Positions 1 through 6,627 of a stretch of 39,515 nucleotides of DNA are shown here, piece by piece. The translations under genes and the position numbers were made by a program. Position 1 is the stretch's first letter. Every line of letters begins with the position of its first letter. The notes under the pieces are model-generated. The model had not been told where the DNA came from, made no database searches, and worked only from the letters and a program-made list of their open reading frames with translations. This DNA comes from Pseudomonadota bacterium (GTDB lineage Bacteria > Pseudomonadota > Gammaproteobacteria > Xanthomonadales > Rhodanobacteraceae), in contig JAKAEJ010000013.1 of assembly GCA_021818335.1 (NCBI GenBank), forward strand, positions 1 through 39,515, written 5' to 3'.

Positions 1-262
1 ACACCGCTTCGTCGGACAGGTCGTAGGCGTGCTTCAGATACAGCAGGCCCGCCATCAGCCGGATCGGCAACGCCGGCCGGCCCGCACCCGCGGGCTCCGG
101 CGGCAGCGTGCCCGCGAGCGCTTCACCGAGTGCATCCCAGGCCATTCGCCCCGCCAGCTTCACCAGCGGATGCCGCAGGTCGATCAGGTTGTCCAGCCGT
201 CGCCGGAACAAATCGTCGCTGCGCTCGGCTGCCGTCTCGCATGCACTCGGACTGTGGCGCAT
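1..262 (-). mobile_element. IS5-family transposase, N-terminal part (runs off window edge)
   Basis: The minus strand is open from an ATG at 262 to the window edge, giving 87 codons without a stop. The translation carries the N-terminal pattern of IS5-group transposases (DUF772 type): a stretch reading DLRHPLVKLAGRMAW, then GRPALPIRLMAGLLYLKH followed by YDLSDEAV. In full-length relatives this domain precedes the DDE catalytic core, which would lie outside the window to the left, so I cannot tell whether the element is intact. The terminal inverted repeat should lie between the start codon and the stop of the thioredoxin gene at 439. A CTAG at 383-386 could mark the insertion point because IS5 relatives favour YTAR targets, but only the other end could confirm this. 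Confidence 0.8.
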
Positions 263-277
263 CGGCGCGTCCCAAAC

Positions 278-314
278 TGCAAGAAACCAGCCGTCAGCAT
301 ACCGATTTCTTGCA
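278..314. repeat. 9-bp perfect inverted repeat upstream of the transposase start
   Basis: TGCAAGAAA at 278-286 is answered by TTTCTTGCA at 306-314 across a 19-base loop. It lies 16 bases upstream of the transposase ATG. It could be a subterminal transposase-binding site, or a hairpin that limits transposase translation. The function is inferred; only the symmetry is seen. Confidence 0.5.
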
Positions 315-438
315 AATCATCCAGGCCCCGCCGGTCACGAAAACCGCATCCGCATTGGCTTTGCGGGATTCTTCAGTGCCGACTAGCTGCAGGCAACCCA
401 GAAATCGCCGGACTGTCGCAAGCGCACAGCACCAAGCA

Positions 439-963
439 CTACTGCCGCTTCGCCCCCAATGCCGCCTCATTGATGAATTGCAGGCTCAGCGATTCCGGAA
501 GTCGACCCTCAATGCGGCCATCAATCCGTCCGTCCACCCCGATGAACAGGTTCGTGGGCGTGACCCGGACGCCGCCGAGCTCATCCGCGATGGTGCCTCG
601 CCGATCCCAAACCAAGGGGAAAGTCACGCCCGCGCGAGCCGCTACCGCTCTCACTACGTCAGGGTCACTGTAAGCCATCGCCACGCCAATCAGAGCCACG
701 CGTGCTCCCGCGCGCTGACTTAGCGCTTGCAGCTCTGCAAGTTCGTCCACACAAGGCGCGCAATCTGGCGCCCAGAAATCAATCAGCACCATTCTTCCAC
801 GCAACTCCGCAAGGTCAATGTGACGACCGCTCAACAAGGTCATCTCGACCGCTGGTACGTGTGTGCCGACGCGACTGTGCCAACTGGGCGCAACCGTCCA
901 CCAAAGCGCTGCCCCGCCTGCGATGGCGAGGGTCAGCGCGATGATTAGGTGATCCCGCCTCAC
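439..963 (-). CDS. Membrane-anchored TlpA/ResA-like thioredoxin
   Basis: 174 residues from a GTG start. One hydrophobic segment (about residues 5-24) anchors the protein in the inner membrane, with the thioredoxin domain in the periplasm. The redox motif CAPC (Cys68, Cys71) sits in the context DFWAPDCAPC, and the cis-proline is seen in VTPTN (about residue 136). TlpA/ResA proteins reduce disulfides, typically in apocytochromes c or other exported targets. The reading frame extends further upstream, but the GTG at 963 overlaps the TAG of the DoxDA gene by one base and gives a sensible membrane anchor, so I chose it. As the last gene of the sulfur cluster it may keep the cysteines of the exported DsrE-like protein, or the CXXCH motifs of the two cytochromes, reduced. 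That role is inferred. Confidence 0.8.
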   Translation of the reverse strand: MRRDHLIIALTLAIAGGAALWWTVAPSWHSRVGTHVPAVEMTLLSGRHIDLAELRGRMVLIDFWAPDCAPCVDELAELQALSQRAGARVALIGVAMAYSDPDVVRAVAARAGVTFPLVWDRRGTIADELGGVRVTPTNLFIGVDGRIDGRIEGRLPESLSLQFINEAALGAKRQ

Positions 964-2030
964 TAACGGGTGAGCGGCAAAGTCCACACGTGCCCGTTCA
1001 CTGATACCAGCTGCAGTGTGTACTGCCCTGGCGAAAGGTTCAGATTGGGCTGCGTGGGCGCGAACTCGACCATGGCTTGTGAGCCAACAGGGCCAACCAA
1101 TCCAAATTTCCCGGCGTGAATCTTCTGATAAGCGAAGTCGTTCTTGAACGCTGCCTTCGGCGTCCGCGCCAACAGCATTCCATCCCATTCCTCGACAATC
1201 TGGCCTCCGGCGCTGACGAGGCTGGCGCGAAGCACATTGGAAGGTTCAGCTGGGGTGCCTGCATCAACGTACGCGTGGAATCGCACGGTGCCATCGGCAT
1301 CAAGTTGGCCTTGGCTCAACGACCAATGGTGCTTGGCTGGGCTGACCGGACCTCCATGGAATGGCGTGACGACCGACCCGCGGTAATGGTTATAGGTCAG
1401 CACGACAAATCCCACGGTGACCCAGAAGAGCACCAGTGCAAGCCTTTTGAACGCGACTTCGGAAACGGGCAGCGGACCTGCGCCGCCAACCCAGTTGAAC
1501 CATTTGCTCGTCGCCCGATTCGGGTTGCGTTTGGTCAACCAGCTATCGATCGAATAGGCGCCGCCACCGGCAAGGAAGAGTGTGATACCCATGCCGAAGT
1601 TGGCCGCGGCCATCGTCCACTCGTCGATGCACGTCGCTCCCTGCCATCCAAACAGGAGCATCAGCACAAAGCTGAGTCCGATCGTGGCCAGCGCCGCCAA
1701 CCGGGTGTAGAGGCCGATGATGAGCATCGCCCCGGCGATCAATTCCACCGCGCTGAAGACGATGACCCCCGCGTACAGGAGCGTGAAGTGCTGCAACAGC
1801 CACGCCACAAGATGATCGGTCCCAAGCAACGCACCTGGCATCGCGGTCTGGAATTTGTATGCCATCCAATGGCCGGATGGATCGATCTTGGAAGGAGCGT
1901 AGATGAATCGGCGCGTTCCACCGCCCCAATAGATCCAACCTTGCACGAAGCGGACTGCGAGCAGGGCGATGGCGGCCATGCGCCAGCCGCGGAGGGTATC
2001 CGGGGTAGCTGGAGATTGGGTCGTGCTCAT
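963..2030 (-). CDS. doxD: Thiosulfate:quinone oxidoreductase, DoxD-DoxA fusion
   Basis: 355 residues. The N-terminal half (about 15-175) is a DoxX/DoxD-type membrane domain with four or five hydrophobic helices. The C-terminal part (about 195-355) begins with a further helix and then a DoxA-like periplasmic domain rich in beta-strand pattern. In Acidianus, DoxD and DoxA are separate subunits of thiosulfate:quinone oxidoreductase (TQO), which oxidises two thiosulfates to tetrathionate and reduces quinone. In acidophilic bacteria such as Acidithiobacillus they occur fused, and this length fits the fused form. It lies between the tsdA-like gene (68-base gap) and the TlpA-like gene (1-base overlap). 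A generic DoxX protein would lack the long C-terminal domain, so TQO is preferred. Confidence 0.8.
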   Translation of the reverse strand: MSTTQSPATPDTLRGWRMAAIALLAVRFVQGWIYWGGGTRRFIYAPSKIDPSGHWMAYKFQTAMPGALLGTDHLVAWLLQHFTLLYAGVIVFSAVELIAGAMLIIGLYTRLAALATIGLSFVLMLLFGWQGATCIDEWTMAAANFGMGITLFLAGGGAYSIDSWLTKRNPNRATSKWFNWVGGAGPLPVSEVAFKRLALVLFWVTVGFVVLTYNHYRGSVVTPFHGGPVSPAKHHWSLSQGQLDADGTVRFHAYVDAGTPAEPSNVLRASLVSAGGQIVEEWDGMLLARTPKAAFKNDFAYQKIHAGKFGLVGPVGSQAMVEFAPTQPNLNLSPGQYTLQLVSVNGHVWTLPLTR

Positions 2031-2098
2031 GGTGAACTCCTCAGGTTCGGATCAGCGGGGCGGTGCCTTGCAGCAGTAGACAGGCAGGAATGCTTCCC

Positions 2099-3094
2099 TC
2101 ATGTGCCTGCCGGTTTTGTGGCGCGCTTGCCGTGGGCTCCAGTCGTGGTCCCCGTCGTGCCTGTACCGGCACCGAGCAGACGACCGTCGACGGAACGGCC
2201 ATAAGTGTCAAAAGGACCAGCATGAAACGCTTCCCGCGTCGCAAGAATTGAACCTAGGTAGCGCGGGTCCTGGGGCCGCTCGTGGCCATCGATGTAATAG
2301 GCCACGTCCCATGCCTGCTGATCGGTAAGGCTGCCGCCATTGCCTAGGGGCATGTTTCCCTTGATGAAGCCGGCCGCCAGGTCCAACCGCGCCATTCCAG
2401 CGCCCCAGTTGTAGGACCGAGATCCCCAAACGGGGGGGAACCAGGGCTTCCCATCCACGAGCAGCCCTTGGCCGTCGGGACTATGGCAGAGCGCGCAGTG
2501 CTGCTCATAAACAGTCTTGCCGCGCGCGTAATTCCAACCTTGGGCCGGTCTCGGCAAGACAGGGTAGCGGGCGCCAGCCAGCAACGCGCCCGTGGGCGCG
2601 CCCTTTGCCATCCAGTATGAATAGGCTTCCAGCGCCACCAGTACAGGGGAACCCAAGGGAGGCGGCTTGCCGTTCATGCTGTAACGGAAGCAGCCCTGCA
2701 ATCGCGCGGCGAACGTGTCGACGCGCCGGTCCTTGCTCCTGTAGGCGGGATAACTGACCCATGCAGCCCACATCGGCGCGCTCCCTGCAAGTCGGCCGGC
2801 GTCGAGATGGCAACTCTGGCAGGTCAGCGAATTGCCAACATACTGCGGCGCGTTTGCCAGGGTGTTGCGGAACAGCGCCTCACCATGTCGGACCTCTGCT
2901 CCAAACGCGTCGTCTGGAATCTCGGACAGCGGTGGCGGGGCAAACACCACCAAGTGAGGCGAAGCTGCTCGTTCATTCCGCGACGCTGCCGTTTCCTGCT
3001 TGGGAACGCCCGGGCGCCCACAACCCGCAAGCACCACGATTGCCGCTGCCAATCCGGCAATGCGCGAAAGGTGCAACGTGCATGGTCTCGTCAT
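2099..3094 (-). CDS. tsdA: TsdA-type diheme thiosulfate dehydrogenase (lipoprotein)
   Basis: 331 residues from the ATG at 3094, which overlaps the TGA of the upstream cytochrome gene (ATGA). The N-terminus is a lipoprotein signal with lipobox LAGC (Cys25), so the enzyme should be membrane-tethered in the periplasm. Two heme sites are visible: CQSCH (92-96) and CALCH (200-204). The motif LQGCFRYSMNGK contains Cys135, matching the conserved cysteine that is the distal ligand of heme 1 in TsdA. FIKGNMPLG supplies Met248 as probable heme 2 ligand. TsdA joins two thiosulfates into tetrathionate and passes the electrons to cytochrome c; some members favour the reverse reaction. The adjacent diheme cytochrome is the natural acceptor. 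A longer open frame runs upstream but lies antisense to nothing useful and overlaps the cytochrome gene, so the start at 3094 is firm. Confidence 0.85.
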   Translation of the reverse strand: MTRPCTLHLSRIAGLAAAIVVLAGCGRPGVPKQETAASRNERAASPHLVVFAPPPLSEIPDDAFGAEVRHGEALFRNTLANAPQYVGNSLTCQSCHLDAGRLAGSAPMWAAWVSYPAYRSKDRRVDTFAARLQGCFRYSMNGKPPPLGSPVLVALEAYSYWMAKGAPTGALLAGARYPVLPRPAQGWNYARGKTVYEQHCALCHSPDGQGLLVDGKPWFPPVWGSRSYNWGAGMARLDLAAGFIKGNMPLGNGGSLTDQQAWDVAYYIDGHERPQDPRYLGSILATREAFHAGPFDTYGRSVDGRLLGAGTGTTGTTTGAHGKRATKPAGT

Positions 3095-3816
3095 GGCCTG
3101 ACCACCGCCGTAGGCACGTTGGAGAGCGTGGGCTGCGCAGCGAAATACAACGACACGGCGCGGATCTGCTCCACGGTGAGGTGCTTGCCAACCGCACCCA
3201 TCAAACCATCCGGACCCACGGGACGTTTGTCGTTTCGCCAGGCCACGAGCTGCCTTTCGAGATAGACGGCTGGCTGCCCGGCAATCGGCGGAAACGCTGC
3301 GCTTAGCGCCCCTCCCAAACCTCGCCCACCCGGGCCATGGCAAGTGACGCATGCCGGCACAGCGCCGCTGCCATGCAGCGCCAGTTGTTCTCCAAGCGCG
3401 GGGGGGTGCACCGTCGCCCCCATCACCGGCGGCGGCACCAAACGAGAAAAATAGGCGGCTAACGCGACGATCTGCGATTCGCTCAAATTGTGCGCAATCG
3501 CCTGCATACTCGGGTTGTCGCGTGCCATCTGGTTGAAATGGCGCAGTTGCCGAATCAGGTAGGGTGCCGGAAGTCCTGCCAGATGGGGGAAAGCGGCCTT
3601 TGTTTTGCCCTGCCCTTCTTCCCCGTGGCAGGTTGCGCAGGAATGCGCACCCTGCGGGCTCCCATGCATGACGATTTGTCGCGCAAGCTCGATTTGCGCG
3701 TCTCGTTCCAGCTGCCCTGCCTCGGACACCGAGACCTTGGATGCTTGCAAGGGAACGGCCGCATGCGCGGCAACACCAAGGAGCAGGCCCACAGCAAACG
3801 CTAGCATTGAACGCAT
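3091..3816 (-). CDS. Diheme c4-type cytochrome, TsdB-like electron acceptor
   Basis: 241 residues with a Sec signal peptide (cleavage near residue 19-20, AHAA). Two class I cytochrome c domains follow one another, with heme motifs CATCH (60-64) and CVTCH (156-160). Likely methionine ligands are Met104 and Met206. This is the duplicated layout of cytochrome c4 and of TsdB, the diheme partner of TsdA. The start at 3816 has a strong ribosome site (GGGAGG, about seven bases upstream). The gene overlaps the tsdA-like gene by four bases, implying translational coupling and joint function: electrons from thiosulfate probably pass through this protein to a terminal oxidase. A general c4 role is the alternative. 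Confidence 0.85.
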   Translation of the reverse strand: MRSMLAFAVGLLLGVAAHAAVPLQASKVSVSEAGQLERDAQIELARQIVMHGSPQGAHSCATCHGEEGQGKTKAAFPHLAGLPAPYLIRQLRHFNQMARDNPSMQAIAHNLSESQIVALAAYFSRLVPPPVMGATVHPPALGEQLALHGSGAVPACVTCHGPGGRGLGGALSAAFPPIAGQPAVYLERQLVAWRNDKRPVGPDGLMGAVGKHLTVEQIRAVSLYFAAQPTLSNVPTAVVRP

Positions 3817-3949
3817 TCGGGACCTCCCGCAAGCGCTCCCTGCCCATTTTGCCTACCACTCCGGCCATGGACGAACAGAACGACATCGCCAAACCGCGTG
3901 CGGACGATGTCGCCGGCAATGCGCGGAACGCGCCGCGCGCCCATCGATG

Positions 3950-4963
3950 CTACTCCTTGGTCGCGTTGATCGGCGCCGCTTTAAACCCGTAGCGCTCGAA
4001 GATCTTCAAAGCCGTTGGCGATCGCAAAAACTGGATCCAGAGCTTGCCTGCTGCGGGGTGCGCCGCACCCTTGACCAGCGCGGCCGCATAGACCGCGGTG
4101 GTGTTGTAGCGCGCAGGGATGTCCACGTGCGCGATGGGATGACCCGCCTCTTCCTGGAAAATGGCCTCGGACTTCCACGTGACTCCGGCATCGCCAAGGC
4201 CCTGCATCAGGAACAGCGGCGTCTGGCGGTGATGAATGTGCGTCAGGATCGTCTCGCCATTCTTCACTTTGGTCTCGTACACCGCCTGCTCAAGTGCGAC
4301 GCCACCAGCCTTGCGAAGACTGGCCTCGATCTGACGCGCCACGCCCTCCCAGGCCGGGTTAGGCATGACGAGGCGCACTCCAGGCTTGCCAAGGTCCGCG
4401 AGACCCGTGACGTGCCCAGGGTTCCCCTTGGGAACCATGATCGTGAGGTCATTGGTGACGTAGGGCACCGCGGGCGCAACCAGCTTGCCGGCGGCAATTT
4501 GTTCCTTCACTTTCTTCAGCCCGGCCGCATAGACATCAGGCGGCACGGTGAAGGTCATGTTGCCCGATGTGAACGTGTTGCCCATGTCCATGGCTTTGAT
4601 CAACAGGCCGGGTGGAATGGTGACGTAGAAGATTCTTCCTCGCAGTTCCGGGTGCTCGGCTTCGAAAGCTTTGACCAGCGGCCCCATCGCGAAGTAGTAG
4701 TTGCCGCCAACGTAAATCACCAACTTGGGATCGTTCACGCTACCGTGAAAGTCGGGCATCGAGTCCACTTCGGGAATGGTGAACTCAAGACCCTTGTGCA
4801 GAGCTGGATTGTTTTCACCCTTCGACCAAGGCGGGTACAGCGTCTCGCTGTACTTGGGCGGGGTCACAGGCCTCCCCGTTTCAGTGGCTTGGACGGTGCC
4901 GAACGCGACCGCGCCCAGCACGCACATCACTGCGGCGAGTAGTGACTTGCTGTGCAGGTTCAT
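3950..4963 (-). CDS. Orphan ModA-like periplasmic solute-binding protein
   Basis: 337 residues with a clear Sec signal peptide (residues 1 to about 26, ending VQA). The start at 4963 has AAGGA seven bases upstream; upstream in-frame codons give no signal peptide. The mature part looks like a type 2 periplasmic binding protein of the molybdate/sulfate-binding class: an early strand LVIYVGGNYYF, then GPLVKAFEAEHPEL, later VTNDLTIMVPKGNPG, and a C-terminal GKLWIQFLRSP with ERYGFKAAP. No permease or ATPase gene is adjacent, so it may supply a distant transporter or act as a binding protein within the sulfur cluster. The ligand cannot be read from the sequence; an oxyanion such as sulfate, thiosulfate or molybdate is an inference from family and context. 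Confidence 0.75.
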   Translation of the reverse strand: MNLHSKSLLAAVMCVLGAVAFGTVQATETGRPVTPPKYSETLYPPWSKGENNPALHKGLEFTIPEVDSMPDFHGSVNDPKLVIYVGGNYYFAMGPLVKAFEAEHPELRGRIFYVTIPPGLLIKAMDMGNTFTSGNMTFTVPPDVYAAGLKKVKEQIAAGKLVAPAVPYVTNDLTIMVPKGNPGHVTGLADLGKPGVRLVMPNPAWEGVARQIEASLRKAGGVALEQAVYETKVKNGETILTHIHHRQTPLFLMQGLGDAGVTWKSEAIFQEEAGHPIAHVDIPARYNTTAVYAAALVKGAAHPAAGKLWIQFLRSPTALKIFERYGFKAAPINATKE

Positions 4964-5064
4964 GGTGGGATCCTTGGAGGAACAGGTCAGTCGCGGGCAT
5001 GCCGCAAGGTATCGCAGATGCCCCGGAACCGCGCCAGATAGGGCACGGCCGGGGCACGAGGGCA

Positions 5065-5619
5065 TTACATGCGCATCAGCGCATAGCCCTGATTTTGCTG
5101 AATGATCAACGTTGATAGTGCCGACAAGGCCACCTTGATGTCAGGATTCACCTCAGCTGGCGTGAACTCCATGTCACCGAGCGCGTTGCCGCACACCATG
5201 ACGTTGACGCCCGCCTTCCTGAGATCGGCGATAACGGCCAGGTTCGGATTCGCGTGGCCAAACTTTGCCATGTAGGCCTTCTCATTCAGCGCAATCGGGG
5301 TCGCGCCACCATGGATGATGACGTCGAACTTCAGGTGGCTGAGCGGCACGCCTGCGGCAGCAAAAGTGTTCACCGCGCGTGCGATATGGTCGAGGCCCGG
5401 ATTGACCTTTTCAGCGGCAGGATTGCCTTGGGTCACATCGAACAAAGCCTTGTAGGTCTTTTTCGCACTGGGCCGGTCAATTGCCTCGGGCCACACATGC
5501 ACGGGGCCATACGCGGAGATGGCTGGTTTGATCCAGAAACCCGCAGGCTGGGCGGCAAAGGCCGAGGCGGACAGCGCCATCGCGGCAGCGACGGCGATCA
5601 GACGGGTATGCAGTTTCAT
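5065..5619 (-). CDS. Exported DsrE-family sulfur-handling protein
   Basis: 184 residues with a Sec signal peptide (cleavage near ASAFA, residue 22). The rest matches the DsrE/YchN-type fold: LKFDVIIHGGATPIAL in the middle, then ADLRKAGVNVMVCGNALG, where the cysteine in VMVCGN sits at the position used by DsrE proteins to bind or carry sulfur. DsrE-like proteins usually work as sulfur carriers or in sulfur-transfer complexes; this one should act in the periplasm. The ribosome site GAGGAGG lies five bases before the ATG. It is the first gene of the sulfur cluster, with palindromes 85-115 bases upstream. Exported DsrE proteins often neighbour cytochromes and sulfur oxidation genes, but a precise reaction is not known to me. 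Confidence 0.75.
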   Translation of the reverse strand: MKLHTRLIAVAAAMALSASAFAAQPAGFWIKPAISAYGPVHVWPEAIDRPSAKKTYKALFDVTQGNPAAEKVNPGLDHIARAVNTFAAAGVPLSHLKFDVIIHGGATPIALNEKAYMAKFGHANPNLAVIADLRKAGVNVMVCGNALGDMEFTPAEVNPDIKVALSALSTLIIQQNQGYALMRM

Positions 5620-5704
5620 ACAGCCTCCTCAGTGTTCGACAGGGTGGGTGATTCAACCTAGCCGAACAACCTTACGCTGCACTTGCGGTCCGCGCCAGTC
5701 GAAA

Positions 5705-5734
5705 TTCAACATGTCGAATATAAGCCAGGCTTAT
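5705..5734. promoter_or_regulatory. Two adjacent palindromes upstream of the sulfur cluster
   Basis: ATAAGCC-A-GGCTTAT at 5720-5734 is a perfect 7+1+7 palindrome. Next to it, TTCAACATGTCGAA at 5705-5718 is a 14-base palindrome with a single mismatched pair. They lie 86-115 bases upstream of the DsrE-like start, where a promoter is expected, and a -10-like TATATT overlaps the pair on the minus strand. This looks like an operator for a dimeric repressor or activator. The regulator is not encoded in this window. Confidence 0.5.
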
Positions 5735-5803
5735 CGACTTGCCTCGAATGGTGCTTTGCAACAATCAACTCGCACCGCCTGCAACTCCGGTATCGGTGCG
5801 TCA

Positions 5804-6559
5804 CTAAACGTGCGTTGCACGACCCCCATCGACAGGTAATACGCTCCCCGTAACGTAACGCGCCGCTGCAAGGTAACGCACTGCGCCAGCCACGTCGCCG
5901 GGCGTGCCGATGCGACCCAGTGCCGTGCCGCGAGCAAGTTGGGCCATCGTCTCAGCGCGATCATCGCTCTCGGCCCAAAGCACCGTGCCAGGAGCCACGC
6001 CGTTAACGCGTATTCCATCAGGACCAAAGGCTCGTGCCAGTGCCTGCACCAGCATCCCGCCTGCCGCACGGCTGATACTGTAGGCCTCATAGCCGGGCAA
6101 CGGTCGCTGGGCGTATAGGTCCAGGATGAAGACAATGCTGGCGTCGCCTCGCAACGCCACACCCGCCGTCAATTGAGGCCGCAAGCGGAGGGCAAGATCC
6201 CACGCCGAAACGACATTTACTTCGAGGAACGTCCGAAGTTCGGCGTTTCGTTGCGCCGGGTCGGCAGCGAGATCGCTTCGGCGGTATCGAGATGCATTGA
6301 GAACCATCAGATCGAGCGGTTTGTCGCCGATGTCAGCGCAAAGCGCGGCGCGCGAACCTTCATCGCCCAACTCGCTCGTGACAAGACGCGCGCTGCCAGC
6401 CCGCAACGCCTCGAAGCGTGTTGCAGCGACATGCGCCTCCGTCCGCAAGGCACGCGAATGGAGAATCAAGTCGTATTCGTCGTGAAGCTGCTTCGCAATT
6501 TCCGCACCAACGCGACGACCGGCGCCAGTGATCAATGCTCGGGGCTTCGGCTCCATCAT
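5804..6559 (-). CDS. Pteridine reductase-like SDR with Lys-to-Arg active site
   Basis: 251 residues, a short-chain dehydrogenase/reductase. TGAGRRVG (11-18) has the arginine-bearing TGxxxRxG form used by NADPH-dependent pteridine reductases and FolM-type dihydrofolate reductases. NAS at 88-90 replaces NAG, and ILDL (Asp147) occupies the catalytic serine position, again as in pteridine reductases. The catalytic YxxxK is YSISR here: Tyr160 is kept but the lysine is Arg164 (codon CGT), which is unusual. RPLPGYEAYSISRAA and the C-terminal GSVLPVDGG are otherwise normal. Two ATGs open the frame (6559, 6556); GGAG stands five bases ahead of the first. It likely reduces dihydropterins or folates, but the substitution leaves activity uncertain. 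It is separated from the sulfur cluster by about 185 bases. Confidence 0.7.
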   Translation of the reverse strand: MMEPKPRALITGAGRRVGAEIAKQLHDEYDLILHSRALRTEAHVAATRFEALRAGSARLVTSELGDEGSRAALCADIGDKPLDLMVLNASRYRRSDLAADPAQRNAELRTFLEVNVVSAWDLALRLRPQLTAGVALRGDASIVFILDLYAQRPLPGYEAYSISRAAGGMLVQALARAFGPDGIRVNGVAPGTVLWAESDDRAETMAQLARGTALGRIGTPGDVAGAVRYLAAARYVTGSVLPVDGGRATHV

Positions 6560-6627
6560 CGAATCTCCGGCTGGCTAGCTTCGATCAACTGTGGCACAAG
6601 GCGCACGCGAGGGCGCGCGGACTCCTG

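Noticed and set aside
1116-2204. Long plus-strand open frame opposite DoxDA
   Set aside because: It is antisense to a clear membrane protein gene and its translation is Arg/His/Gly-rich with no family pattern, as expected of a GC-rich shadow frame.
3605-4942. 445-codon plus-strand frame opposite the solute-binding protein
   Set aside because: Composition is that of a shadow frame; the minus strand has a signal peptide, ribosome site and family motifs.
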